A stretch of DNA of 64,000 nucleotides from Saccharomyces mikatae IFO 1815 (Eukaryota > Ascomycota > Saccharomycetes > Saccharomycetales > Saccharomycetaceae), in assembly GCF_947241705.1 (NCBI RefSeq), contig NC_079264.1, forward strand, positions 310,001 to 374,000, written 5' to 3'. Made by a program: the position numbers and the translations under genes. The notes beneath the pieces are model-generated. The model saw only the letters and a list, made by a program, of their open reading frames with translations. It was not told the origin of the DNA and did not search any database. Each line of letters opens with the position of its first letter. Position 1 is the stretch's first letter. Positions 22,001-32,139 of this stretch are shown piece after piece.

Positions 22001-22974
22001 GTATAACATGGAGTTATACCATTTTTTTCAAGGAATTTATGGAGAGTTTTGTTAGTGTACTCAGAACCACGGTCCATTTGAATAACCAGAACATTAGACT
22101 GAAACTGGTTTTTAATGAAAGCCAGTATCGTAGTAAAGACATCGAGAATAGAATCCTCGCGACGGTCATGTAATGGATAAACCCAACGGAATTTGGTTTT
22201 TTCATCAGTGAATGAGATAAAATAGGATGGTGCGCTCTTTGGTAGGTTGTGAACAGGGCCAAATATGTCCGTATGTAGGTATTGAAAAGGTTCATATGAA
22301 TTTTGGTATTTTAGCCGTGATCCTTTGATATGTCTGTGTTTGGTGCTTTTACCGATTAAGCAATCGGGACATTGATAATTAGTAGCGCTAGACCAATCAA
22401 CATCAGATTCATTAAAATACGTAATAGTGTTCTTTTTAAGTGAATATCTAATTGTCTGGGCATTGGCATGTGCAAGCATCCGATGAATGAAAGGATAAGG
22501 ATATTTGTGTGTTCTCTCACTTGTGTGAACATTATTGATTGTGGGTATGGAGATATTCGATGGAAGCAAATATTTTTTAGATACCCAGTAAAAGTCGCCA
22601 TATTTTACGATAGGTGCAAGTACAGTGCCGTCAGCTCGTTCTAATACGTTTTTGGTAAAGCATGCTGTAATATCTATTGCAGCCAGTTCATTTAAACTGA
22701 GTAAGTCATAGGCTATGTTCGGGGTGTGCAATACCTTTATTGATGTTTTGGTGTCGTCCTGGAAGTGAAATTGAAGATCACCAACAGCGTTAATCGGGAT
22801 ATTTCTTTTTTGAGCATCAACTACGTTTATGTCAGGATTAGGTGATGCTGAGTGTATGTGATGGGCGGATCTTATGAGGGTTCGCGATGCTCCTGAATCA
22901 AGAAGAAGGTGTCCAGGAAGTTCATCATCATAATGATTCGTATGATTTATGATAGATTCAGTAAGTTTCTGGCC
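19012..22974 (-). CDS. Ty1 Pol region (TYB1): protease, integrase, reverse transcriptase, RNase H
   Basis: Read by +1 frameshift from gag, as is normal in Ty1. Domains in order: aspartyl protease (DSGAS motif near the start), integrase with a zinc-binding HHCC region ([14 protein letters not shown]) and catalytic core ([10 protein letters not shown]), a long variable Ser/Pro-rich linker, reverse transcriptase with [13 protein letters not shown], and RNase H ([11 protein letters not shown]), ending [11 protein letters not shown]. The linker is the most diverged part relative to S. cerevisiae Ty1. It looks open throughout. Confidence 0.93.
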   Translation of the reverse strand, partial: GQKLTESIINHTNHYDDELPGHLLLDSGASRTLIRSAHHIHSASPNPDINVVDAQKRNIPINAVGDLQFHFQDDTKTSIKVLHTPNIAYDLLSLNELAAIDITACFTKNVLERADGTVLAPIVKYGDFYWVSKKYLLPSNISIPTINNVHTSERTHKYPYPFIHRMLAHANAQTIRYSLKKNTITYFNESDVDWSSATNYQCPDCLIGKSTKHRHIKGSRLKYQNSYEPFQYLHTDIFGPVHNLPKSAPSYFISFTDEKTKFRWVYPLHDRREDSILDVFTTILAFIKNQFQSNVLVIQMDRGSEYTNKTLHKFLEKNGITPCYTTTADSRAHGIAERLNRTLLDDCRTQLQCSGLPNHLWFSAVEFSTIVRNSLASPKSKKSARQHAGLAGLDISTLLPFGQPVIVNNHNPDSKIHPRGITGYALHPSRNSYGYIIYLPSLKKTVDTTNYVILQGKESRLDQFNYDALTFDDDLNRLTASYQSFIASNEIQQSNDLNIESDHDYQSDIELNPDHQRNVLPKVPIPTDSPPPLTHTEESTPISKTKTRAPREVDPNISESNILPSKKRSSIPKIAANDSTGSGGINQSDVPLLTPLFKPDTQHSYQANTSNDFGDSDSQSDIDADYKGVTIPSLGGTSNKTDLQISDPETEKRTKHRPPSIDAYPLKKDSSHHISPIKTPVTRPEQNIEESIIADLPLPDLPPIHTTEFPDPFKELPPINSRQTNSSLGGMDDSNISATTNSKKRSLEDNETEIEVSRDTWNTKNMRSLEPPRSKKRILLIAAVKTVKSIKPIRATLRYDEAITYNKNIIEKEKYIEAYQKEINQLLKMNTWDTDRYYDREDIDPKRVINSMFIFNKKRDGTHKARFVARGDVQHPDTYDSGMQSNTVHHYALMTSLSLALDNDYFITQLDISSAYLYADIKEELYIRPPPHLRMNNKLIRLRKSLYGLKQSGANWYETIKSYLIQQCNMKEVRGWSCVFKNSQLTICLFVDDMILFSKDLNANKKVIEKLKRQYDTKIINLGEDNDEIQYDILGLEIKYKRGKYMKLGMENSLTEKLPKINVPLNPKGKKLAAPGQPGLYIDQEELELEEDDYKMKVHEMQKLIGLASYVGYKFRFDLLYYINTLAQHILFPSKQVLDMTYELIQFIWDTRDRQLIWHKSKSAKPANNLVVISDASYGNQPYYKSQIGNVFLLNGKVIGGKSTKASLTCTSTTEAEIHAISESVPLLNNLSYLVQELNKKPITKGLLTDSKSTISIVMSKNEEKFRNRFFGTKAMRLRDEVSGNNLHVCYIETKKNIADVLTKPLPIKTFKLLTNKWIH

Positions 22975-24277
22975 TAAGGTGAAGGTCGTGCTTATTGTTC
23001 AATTGAATCGGTCCGGTAGTTGATTCACTGATGGAATCGTTCTCAGTACCGGGAGAGTTTTTAGATGTGAATACGTTATGAGCCCTGGCTGTTCTTGATT
23101 TCGAATTATTTGTTTTTTGGGAACTTCGAGTTAAAGCTTTGGGTTTGGTCGTATTCATGTAAGTTCGAGAATCATTTCTCTCATCACTCGGATTTCTCCT
23201 GTAAGGTTTGCTGCGTCTTGATTCCTGTTGTTCTTCATAGATAGCATGGATGTCTAAAAATAGTTCAGCAACTGTCATATTTAGATATCGATGACGTGTG
23301 TAGCGTAAAAATTTGTATTCGCCAGATAGGCCTCTCATGATTAGTTGGCATGCTACTTTGTTATTGATGTGAATGCCATTGTTATTTAGTCTGTCAATAA
23401 TGTTTGTGACTTTTGTTTCAAATGCTTCTGCAGGCGTACTGCCATTATATTGCAAATTTGCGAGTGTCACGATGTCATTTGCCTCTTGATTATCAGATTG
23501 CATTTTTTCGATGCTTTTCGACAGAATTTTCATGATATCCGTATAATCAATAGATAGGATGTCTTTGACCCAGGTGGGTAGGAACTGAGATGGAGCGAAT
23601 AATTGAAAAGTGTGACATAAGAAGGTGAGTTCATTATCTGTCATCTGACGTACTACTTTTCCGGTTGTTGTCGGAATAATATCACCGAGATTTGAATTTT
23701 GCAAAAATTTAATGTATGTTTTAACCCAACTTAGGAAGTCATTAGGTGAGGTTAAGATTGGTGGTGGTCTGACATAATTATTAGTGGATGTCATATTAGA
23801 CTTCGCTGAGGATGAATCAGTAAATGAATTTTCGGACTCGGGTGATGAAGTGTTTCGATGTGTTCCATCAGGTGGTAAATATTGTGTAAACTGTGAGTTT
23901 GACTTAGATGGAACATACATGGGTGTCATTTGATAAGGTGGATACGGCATCAAAGTTGGGTGCCCGTATACCTGCCAACCAGAAATATTGGCTTGTTGGG
24001 GAGTCATCATGCGCTGCTGTGGGAGCGGCCCATCTTGTGGCAATGGTACTTGATCAGCTGGAGGAGAGGCATGATGATGGTTCTCTGGAACAGCAGACGA
24101 GTGAGGTGTCGTTGTCTGTTGAGAATGAGCCTTAGTGGAAGCCTTCTCAAATTCTTGAATTTTGGAAGCTGAAACGTCTAACGGATCTTGATTTGTGTGG
24201 ACTTCTGTAGAAGTAACCGAAGCACAGGCGCTACCATGAGAGCTTGGCGAATTTTGAGATGATTGTTGGGATTCCAT
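22958..24277 (-). CDS. Ty1 Gag (TYA1) of the element at 18658-24568
   Basis: 439 codons, start [20 protein letters not shown], against 440 in S. cerevisiae Ty1. As usual for Ty1 the first codons lie in the 5' LTR. Gag forms the virus-like particle shell; the central part ([20 protein letters not shown]) is the capsid region and the Arg/Lys-rich C-terminus has the nucleic-acid chaperone role. The family's +1 frameshift heptamer CTTAGGC is at 22972-22978, near the end of the gag frame, and passes ribosomes into pol. Confidence 0.95.
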   Translation of the reverse strand: MESQQSSQNSPSSHGSACASVTSTEVHTNQDPLDVSASKIQEFEKASTKAHSQQTTTPHSSAVPENHHHASPPADQVPLPQDGPLPQQRMMTPQQANISGWQVYGHPTLMPYPPYQMTPMYVPSKSNSQFTQYLPPDGTHRNTSSPESENSFTDSSSAKSNMTSTNNYVRPPPILTSPNDFLSWVKTYIKFLQNSNLGDIIPTTTGKVVRQMTDNELTFLCHTFQLFAPSQFLPTWVKDILSIDYTDIMKILSKSIEKMQSDNQEANDIVTLANLQYNGSTPAEAFETKVTNIIDRLNNNGIHINNKVACQLIMRGLSGEYKFLRYTRHRYLNMTVAELFLDIHAIYEEQQESRRSKPYRRNPSDERNDSRTYMNTTKPKALTRSSQKTNNSKSRTARAHNVFTSKNSPGTENDSISESTTGPIQLNNKHDLHLRPETY

Positions 24278-24568
24278 TGTTTGATAAAGGCAATAATATT
24301 AGGTATATAGATATACTAGAAGTTCTCCTCGAGGATATAGGAATCCAATAAATGGAACTCGTAATTCTACATAATTCTGTATATGCTTTTATTGTCATTT
24401 TATATTTGTCAGTCATTATCCTATTACATTATCAATCCTTGCATTTCAGCTTCCACTTATTTCGATGACGGCTTCTCATAACTTATGTCATCTTCTAACA
24501 CCGTATATGATAATGTACTAGTAGTATGACTACTAGTTGATAGACGATAGTTGATTTTCATTCCAACA
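24237..24568 (-). repeat. Ty1 5' LTR (delta); left parent of the tandem array
   Basis: 332 bp. Its right half matches the right halves of the five internal minus-orientation LTRs of the array, including the GACGGC and TCTAACACC variants; its left half does not. This makes it one of the two parents of the chimeric LTRs. Confidence 0.93.
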
Positions 24569-24908
24569 TTAATGAATGAACTTCAAAAGTTAGTATTAAT
24601 GGAAAAATGGATCCTTTCAAAATGTTGTCAAAATTGTTCAAATCTTACATACATTTTAGAAGAGGCAATCCTTGGAACCTTACATGAATCTTTGAGAAAT
24701 CCGGTTAAACAACGTTTACACATATACTCAATTGATAAAAATGAGAGAACTGAAGAAATTTTAATCAATATTGTAATTGAAACAGCAATGGACTTGAGTT
24801 CAAATGACTCTTATTATTCAGAAAGAAATTGTAAGTACTGTAAATCGGAATTCCACAGCTCGGTTAACTGTAGAAAAAAATTAAACAGAGAACTTAGGCA
24901 TTCCAACA
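24569..24908 (+). mobile_element. Ty4 gag fossil, right part (first of six copies)
   Basis: Starts at the TTAAT target copy of the Ty1 and carries the C-terminal part of Ty4 Gag (MNELQKLVLMEKWILSKCC), including a zinc knuckle CKYCKSEFHSSVNC (CX2CX4HX4C). It is truncated where a delta scrap begins at about 24909; no pol follows. Identical copies begin at 25745, 26921, 28097, 29273 and 30449. In each copy the plus-strand frame continues into the delta scrap, giving a frame of about 141 codons from the ATG (24572-24997 in the first). Broken relic; no evidence that it is expressed. Confidence 0.9.
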
Positions 24909-25076
24909 GGATGAAAATCAACTATCGTCTAGCAACTAGTATTCATACTACTAGTACATTATCATATACGGTGTTAGAAGATGACATAAGTTACTAGAAG
25001 CGGTCATCGAAATAAGTGGAAGCTGAAATGCAAGGATTCATAATGTAATAAAATAATGACTGACAATATATAAAAT

Positions 25077-25744
25077 TGTTGTAATATAAATCAACTATTA
25101 TCTACTAACTAGTAGTCATACTACTAGTACATTATCATATACGGTGTTATAAGATGACATAAGTTATGAGAAGCGGTCATCTAAATTAGTGGAAGCTGAA
25201 ACGCAAGGATTGATAATGTAATAGGATAAATGAATAACAACATATAAAACAATGATAATAATGTTTATAGAATTGTGTAGAATTGCAGATTCCCTTTTAT
25301 GGATTCCTAAATCCCTGAGGAGAACTTCTAGTATATCTACATACCTAATATTATTGCCTTATAAAAAATGGAATCCCAACAATTACATCAAACTCCACTA
25401 TTATCTCAAACTCTGAGAGATCGGTGAATTTTAAGATGATTGTTGGGATTCCATTGTTGATAAAGGCAATAATATTAGGTATGTAGATATACTAGAAGTT
25501 CTCCTCGAGGATATAGGAATCCAATAAATGGAACTCGTAATTCTACATAATTCTGTATATGCTTTTATTGTCATTTTATATTTGTCAGTCATTATCCTAT
25601 TACATTATCAATCCTTGCATTTCAGCTTCCACTTATTTCGATGACGGCTTCTCATAACTTATGTCATCTTCTAACACCGTATATGATAATGTACTAGTAG
25701 TATGACTACTAGTTGATAGACGATAGTTGATTTTCATTCCAACA
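25077..25744. repeat. Inverted pair of delta LTRs with a 5-bp spacer (repeated in all six units)
   Basis: Plus-orientation delta 25077-25408 and minus-orientation delta 25414-25744 meet tail to tail across AACTC (25409-25413). By eye they are roughly 85% identical as inverted repeats. Equivalent pairs begin at 26253, 27429, 28605, 29781 and 30957. The strand pairing could form a hairpin of more than 300 bp per arm. Confidence 0.9.
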
Positions 25745-28700
25745 TTAATGAATGAACTTCAAAAGTTAGTATTAATGGAAAAATGGATCCTTTCAAAATG
25801 TTGTCAAAATTGTTCAAATCTTACATACATTTTAGAAGAGGCAATCCTTGGAACCTTACATGAATCTTTGAGAAATCCGGTTAAACAACGTTTACACATA
25901 TACTCAATTGATAAAAATGAGAGAACTGAAGAAATTTTAATCAATATTGTAATTGAAACAGCAATGGACTTGAGTTCAAATGACTCTTATTATTCAGAAA
26001 GAAATTGTAAGTACTGTAAATCGGAATTCCACAGCTCGGTTAACTGTAGAAAAAAATTAAACAGAGAACTTAGGCATTCCAACAGGATGAAAATCAACTA
26101 TCGTCTAGCAACTAGTATTCATACTACTAGTACATTATCATATACGGTGTTAGAAGATGACATAAGTTACTAGAAGCGGTCATCGAAATAAGTGGAAGCT
26201 GAAATGCAAGGATTCATAATGTAATAAAATAATGACTGACAATATATAAAATTGTTGTAATATAAATCAACTATTATCTACTAACTAGTAGTCATACTAC
26301 TAGTACATTATCATATACGGTGTTATAAGATGACATAAGTTATGAGAAGCGGTCATCTAAATTAGTGGAAGCTGAAACGCAAGGATTGATAATGTAATAG
26401 GATAAATGAATAACAACATATAAAACAATGATAATAATGTTTATAGAATTGTGTAGAATTGCAGATTCCCTTTTATGGATTCCTAAATCCCTGAGGAGAA
26501 CTTCTAGTATATCTACATACCTAATATTATTGCCTTATAAAAAATGGAATCCCAACAATTACATCAAACTCCACTATTATCTCAAACTCTGAGAGATCGG
26601 TGAATTTTAAGATGATTGTTGGGATTCCATTGTTGATAAAGGCAATAATATTAGGTATGTAGATATACTAGAAGTTCTCCTCGAGGATATAGGAATCCAA
26701 TAAATGGAACTCGTAATTCTACATAATTCTGTATATGCTTTTATTGTCATTTTATATTTGTCAGTCATTATCCTATTACATTATCAATCCTTGCATTTCA
26801 GCTTCCACTTATTTCGATGACGGCTTCTCATAACTTATGTCATCTTCTAACACCGTATATGATAATGTACTAGTAGTATGACTACTAGTTGATAGACGAT
26901 AGTTGATTTTCATTCCAACATTAATGAATGAACTTCAAAAGTTAGTATTAATGGAAAAATGGATCCTTTCAAAATGTTGTCAAAATTGTTCAAATCTTAC
27001 ATACATTTTAGAAGAGGCAATCCTTGGAACCTTACATGAATCTTTGAGAAATCCGGTTAAACAACGTTTACACATATACTCAATTGATAAAAATGAGAGA
27101 ACTGAAGAAATTTTAATCAATATTGTAATTGAAACAGCAATGGACTTGAGTTCAAATGACTCTTATTATTCAGAAAGAAATTGTAAGTACTGTAAATCGG
27201 AATTCCACAGCTCGGTTAACTGTAGAAAAAAATTAAACAGAGAACTTAGGCATTCCAACAGGATGAAAATCAACTATCGTCTAGCAACTAGTATTCATAC
27301 TACTAGTACATTATCATATACGGTGTTAGAAGATGACATAAGTTACTAGAAGCGGTCATCGAAATAAGTGGAAGCTGAAATGCAAGGATTCATAATGTAA
27401 TAAAATAATGACTGACAATATATAAAATTGTTGTAATATAAATCAACTATTATCTACTAACTAGTAGTCATACTACTAGTACATTATCATATACGGTGTT
27501 ATAAGATGACATAAGTTATGAGAAGCGGTCATCTAAATTAGTGGAAGCTGAAACGCAAGGATTGATAATGTAATAGGATAAATGAATAACAACATATAAA
27601 ACAATGATAATAATGTTTATAGAATTGTGTAGAATTGCAGATTCCCTTTTATGGATTCCTAAATCCCTGAGGAGAACTTCTAGTATATCTACATACCTAA
27701 TATTATTGCCTTATAAAAAATGGAATCCCAACAATTACATCAAACTCCACTATTATCTCAAACTCTGAGAGATCGGTGAATTTTAAGATGATTGTTGGGA
27801 TTCCATTGTTGATAAAGGCAATAATATTAGGTATGTAGATATACTAGAAGTTCTCCTCGAGGATATAGGAATCCAATAAATGGAACTCGTAATTCTACAT
27901 AATTCTGTATATGCTTTTATTGTCATTTTATATTTGTCAGTCATTATCCTATTACATTATCAATCCTTGCATTTCAGCTTCCACTTATTTCGATGACGGC
28001 TTCTCATAACTTATGTCATCTTCTAACACCGTATATGATAATGTACTAGTAGTATGACTACTAGTTGATAGACGATAGTTGATTTTCATTCCAACATTAA
28101 TGAATGAACTTCAAAAGTTAGTATTAATGGAAAAATGGATCCTTTCAAAATGTTGTCAAAATTGTTCAAATCTTACATACATTTTAGAAGAGGCAATCCT
28201 TGGAACCTTACATGAATCTTTGAGAAATCCGGTTAAACAACGTTTACACATATACTCAATTGATAAAAATGAGAGAACTGAAGAAATTTTAATCAATATT
28301 GTAATTGAAACAGCAATGGACTTGAGTTCAAATGACTCTTATTATTCAGAAAGAAATTGTAAGTACTGTAAATCGGAATTCCACAGCTCGGTTAACTGTA
28401 GAAAAAAATTAAACAGAGAACTTAGGCATTCCAACAGGATGAAAATCAACTATCGTCTAGCAACTAGTATTCATACTACTAGTACATTATCATATACGGT
28501 GTTAGAAGATGACATAAGTTACTAGAAGCGGTCATCGAAATAAGTGGAAGCTGAAATGCAAGGATTCATAATGTAATAAAATAATGACTGACAATATATA
28601 AAATTGTTGTAATATAAATCAACTATTATCTACTAACTAGTAGTCATACTACTAGTACATTATCATATACGGTGTTATAAGATGACATAAGTTATGAGAA

Positions 28701-31293
28701 GCGGTCATCTAAATTAGTGGAAGCTGAAACGCAAGGATTGATAATGTAATAGGATAAATGAATAACAACATATAAAACAATGATAATAATGTTTATAGAA
28801 TTGTGTAGAATTGCAGATTCCCTTTTATGGATTCCTAAATCCCTGAGGAGAACTTCTAGTATATCTACATACCTAATATTATTGCCTTATAAAAAATGGA
28901 ATCCCAACAATTACATCAAACTCCACTATTATCTCAAACTCTGAGAGATCGGTGAATTTTAAGATGATTGTTGGGATTCCATTGTTGATAAAGGCAATAA
29001 TATTAGGTATGTAGATATACTAGAAGTTCTCCTCGAGGATATAGGAATCCAATAAATGGAACTCGTAATTCTACATAATTCTGTATATGCTTTTATTGTC
29101 ATTTTATATTTGTCAGTCATTATCCTATTACATTATCAATCCTTGCATTTCAGCTTCCACTTATTTCGATGACGGCTTCTCATAACTTATGTCATCTTCT
29201 AACACCGTATATGATAATGTACTAGTAGTATGACTACTAGTTGATAGACGATAGTTGATTTTCATTCCAACATTAATGAATGAACTTCAAAAGTTAGTAT
29301 TAATGGAAAAATGGATCCTTTCAAAATGTTGTCAAAATTGTTCAAATCTTACATACATTTTAGAAGAGGCAATCCTTGGAACCTTACATGAATCTTTGAG
29401 AAATCCGGTTAAACAACGTTTACACATATACTCAATTGATAAAAATGAGAGAACTGAAGAAATTTTAATCAATATTGTAATTGAAACAGCAATGGACTTG
29501 AGTTCAAATGACTCTTATTATTCAGAAAGAAATTGTAAGTACTGTAAATCGGAATTCCACAGCTCGGTTAACTGTAGAAAAAAATTAAACAGAGAACTTA
29601 GGCATTCCAACAGGATGAAAATCAACTATCGTCTAGCAACTAGTATTCATACTACTAGTACATTATCATATACGGTGTTAGAAGATGACATAAGTTACTA
29701 GAAGCGGTCATCGAAATAAGTGGAAGCTGAAATGCAAGGATTCATAATGTAATAAAATAATGACTGACAATATATAAAATTGTTGTAATATAAATCAACT
29801 ATTATCTACTAACTAGTAGTCATACTACTAGTACATTATCATATACGGTGTTATAAGATGACATAAGTTATGAGAAGCGGTCATCTAAATTAGTGGAAGC
29901 TGAAACGCAAGGATTGATAATGTAATAGGATAAATGAATAACAACATATAAAACAATGATAATAATGTTTATAGAATTGTGTAGAATTGCAGATTCCCTT
30001 TTATGGATTCCTAAATCCCTGAGGAGAACTTCTAGTATATCTACATACCTAATATTATTGCCTTATAAAAAATGGAATCCCAACAATTACATCAAACTCC
30101 ACTATTATCTCAAACTCTGAGAGATCGGTGAATTTTAAGATGATTGTTGGGATTCCATTGTTGATAAAGGCAATAATATTAGGTATGTAGATATACTAGA
30201 AGTTCTCCTCGAGGATATAGGAATCCAATAAATGGAACTCGTAATTCTACATAATTCTGTATATGCTTTTATTGTCATTTTATATTTGTCAGTCATTATC
30301 CTATTACATTATCAATCCTTGCATTTCAGCTTCCACTTATTTCGATGACGGCTTCTCATAACTTATGTCATCTTCTAACACCGTATATGATAATGTACTA
30401 GTAGTATGACTACTAGTTGATAGACGATAGTTGATTTTCATTCCAACATTAATGAATGAACTTCAAAAGTTAGTATTAATGGAAAAATGGATCCTTTCAA
30501 AATGTTGTCAAAATTGTTCAAATCTTACATACATTTTAGAAGAGGCAATCCTTGGAACCTTACATGAATCTTTGAGAAATCCGGTTAAACAACGTTTACA
30601 CATATACTCAATTGATAAAAATGAGAGAACTGAAGAAATTTTAATCAATATTGTAATTGAAACAGCAATGGACTTGAGTTCAAATGACTCTTATTATTCA
30701 GAAAGAAATTGTAAGTACTGTAAATCGGAATTCCACAGCTCGGTTAACTGTAGAAAAAAATTAAACAGAGAACTTAGGCATTCCAACAGGATGAAAATCA
30801 ACTATCGTCTAGCAACTAGTATTCATACTACTAGTACATTATCATATACGGTGTTAGAAGATGACATAAGTTACTAGAAGCGGTCATCGAAATAAGTGGA
30901 AGCTGAAATGCAAGGATTCATAATGTAATAAAATAATGACTGACAATATATAAAATTGTTGTAATATAAATCAACTATTATCTACTAACTAGTAGTCATA
31001 CTACTAGTACATTATCATATACGGTGTTATAAGATGACATAAGTTATGAGAAGCGGTCATCTAAATTAGTGGAAGCTGAAACGCAAGGATTGATAATGTA
31101 ATAGGATAAATGAATAACAACATATAAAACAATGATAATAATGTTTATAGAATTGTGTAGAATTGCAGATTCCCTTTTATGGATTCCTAAATCCCTGAGG
31201 AGAACTTCTAGTATATCTACATACCTAATATTATTGCCTTATAAAAAATGGAATCCCAACAATTACATCAAACTCCACTATTATCTCAAACTC

Positions 31294-31624
31294 TGAGAGA
31301 TCGGTGAATTTTAAGATGATTGTTGGGATTCCATTGTTGATAAAGGCAATAATATTAGGTATGTAGATATACTAGAAGTTCTCCTCGAGGATATAGGAAT
31401 CCAATAAATGGAACTCGTAATTCTACATAATTCTGTATATGCTTTTATTGTCATTTTATATTTGTCAGTCATTATCCTATTACATTATCAATCCTTGCAT
31501 TTCAGCTTCCACTTATTTCGATGACCGCTTCTCATAACTTATGTCATCTTATAACACCGTATATGATAATGTACTAGTAGTATGACTACTAGTTGATAGA
31601 CGATAGTTGATTTTCATTCCAACA
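31294..31624 (-). repeat. Terminal solo-type delta LTR; right parent of the tandem array
   Basis: 331 bp, minus orientation, flanked by AACTC on both sides (31289-31293 and 31625-31629), as expected for an independent Ty1-family insertion reduced to a solo LTR. It differs from the internal array LTRs in its right part only, where it has GACCGC and TATAACACC. Confidence 0.88.
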
Positions 31625-31644
31625 AACTCCACTATTATCTCATT

Positions 31645-31787
31645 CAGTTATATTTACATTTGGTTAGGGAAACAGAGTTTTACTTTATGTTGCTCAATCT
31701 GTTCGTTATAAAATTGTTCATATGTGTTTTATGAACGTTTAGGATTATGTATTGTCATACTGACGTATCTCCTCTTAAGTTACAACA
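31645..31787 (-). repeat. Partial sigma LTR (Ty3 fossil) next to tRNA-Thr
   Basis: The reverse complement, from 31787 leftward, reads TGTTGTAACTTAAGAGGAGA and continues with the sigma-like CGTCAGTATGACAATAC and CGTTCATAAAACACATATGA. It matches the sigma at 42388-42720. It is cut at about 31645, where delta-like sequence begins. The end at 31787 is 16 bp from the tRNA-Thr gene, the position expected of Ty3/gypsy insertion at a Pol III start site. Fossil. Confidence 0.88.
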
Positions 31788-31802
31788 ACCTAACGATTAG
31801 GG

Positions 31803-31875
31803 GCTTCTATGGCCAAGTTGGTAAGGCGCCACACTAGTAATGTGGAGATCATCGGTTCAACTCCGATTGGAAGCA
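31803..31875 (+). tRNA. tRNA-Thr(AGU)
   Basis: 73 nt, GCTTCTATGGCCAAGTTGG at the 5' end, anticodon loop CTAGTAA (anticodon AGT), T arm GGTTCAACTCC, acceptor 3' side GGAAGC plus discriminator A. A and B box sequences are present, no intron, and a T tract follows (TTATTTTTTATTG). One T-loop base differs from the S. cerevisiae gene as I remember it. It forms the right border of the Ty cluster. Confidence 0.96.
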
Positions 31876-32139
31876 TTATTTTTTATTGAACTTTTTTTTC
31901 AAGAAAGTATCGATGATGAAAAATCTAATTAGCGATCACGTAGATGGAAACCTTTGAAATAACTGTTAACCGTAATTCATTCTAAAGTGGCATCAACAGA
32001 TTCTTTAGAACTATAAAATCTTTGGCTATAGTATTATTCTGCATCTTAGGTATTAACCAAAGTTCTCTACGTCCATCACTTAGGTACGAGCCCCGTATCA
32101 AGGAGATCAAAGACAATCTGCAATCGCGTTTTTCCAGGC

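Larger units (their letters stand above)
18658..24568 (-). mobile_element. Ty1 LTR retrotransposon, looks whole, inserted in the Ty4 gag relic
   Basis: 5911 bp, Ty1/copia (Pseudoviridae) family, minus orientation. The LTRs are 18658-18989 (3') and 24237-24568 (5'), 332 bp each and identical on reading, so insertion is very recent. Flanking target duplications TTAAT are at 18653-18657 and 24569-24573. The primer site for initiator tRNA-Met abuts the 5' LTR (24227-24236) and the polypurine tract GGGTGGTA abuts the 3' LTR. Gag (22958-24277) and the Pol region (to 19012) are both present, and I see no breaks. Gag and Pol resemble S. cerevisiae Ty1 more than Ty2, though diverged. Confidence 0.95.
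24569..31624. repeat. Six-copy head-to-tail array of a 1176-bp Ty4-gag/delta unit
   Basis: Units start at 24569, 25745, 26921, 28097, 29273 and 30449, exactly 1176 bp apart, and I found no difference between them except in the last LTR. Each unit contains: a Ty4 gag fragment on the plus strand (unit 1: 24569 to about 24908); a delta scrap on the plus strand (24909-25076); a full delta on the plus strand (25077-25408, 332 bp); a 5-bp AACTC spacer; and a delta on the minus strand (25414-25744, 331 bp). The array begins at the TTAAT target copy of the Ty1 and ends at LTR 31294-31624, followed by AACTC. The five internal minus LTRs are chimeras of the two outer ones. Confidence 0.95.

Noticed and set aside
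18658-24568. Assignment of the full-length element to Ty2
   Set aside because: Gag segments such as [21 protein letters not shown], and the Pol linker, match Ty1 and not Ty2 Gag.
24551-24997. The repeated plus-strand frames as functional host genes
   Set aside because: The sequence is a Ty4 Gag C-terminal fragment ending in delta DNA; openness is explained by recent copying. The expression idea is kept only as a speculative finding.
24569-31624. CRISPR-like or satellite-like array
   Set aside because: The unit is 1176 bp of nested LTR-element sequence with no unique spacers, in a yeast nuclear chromosome.
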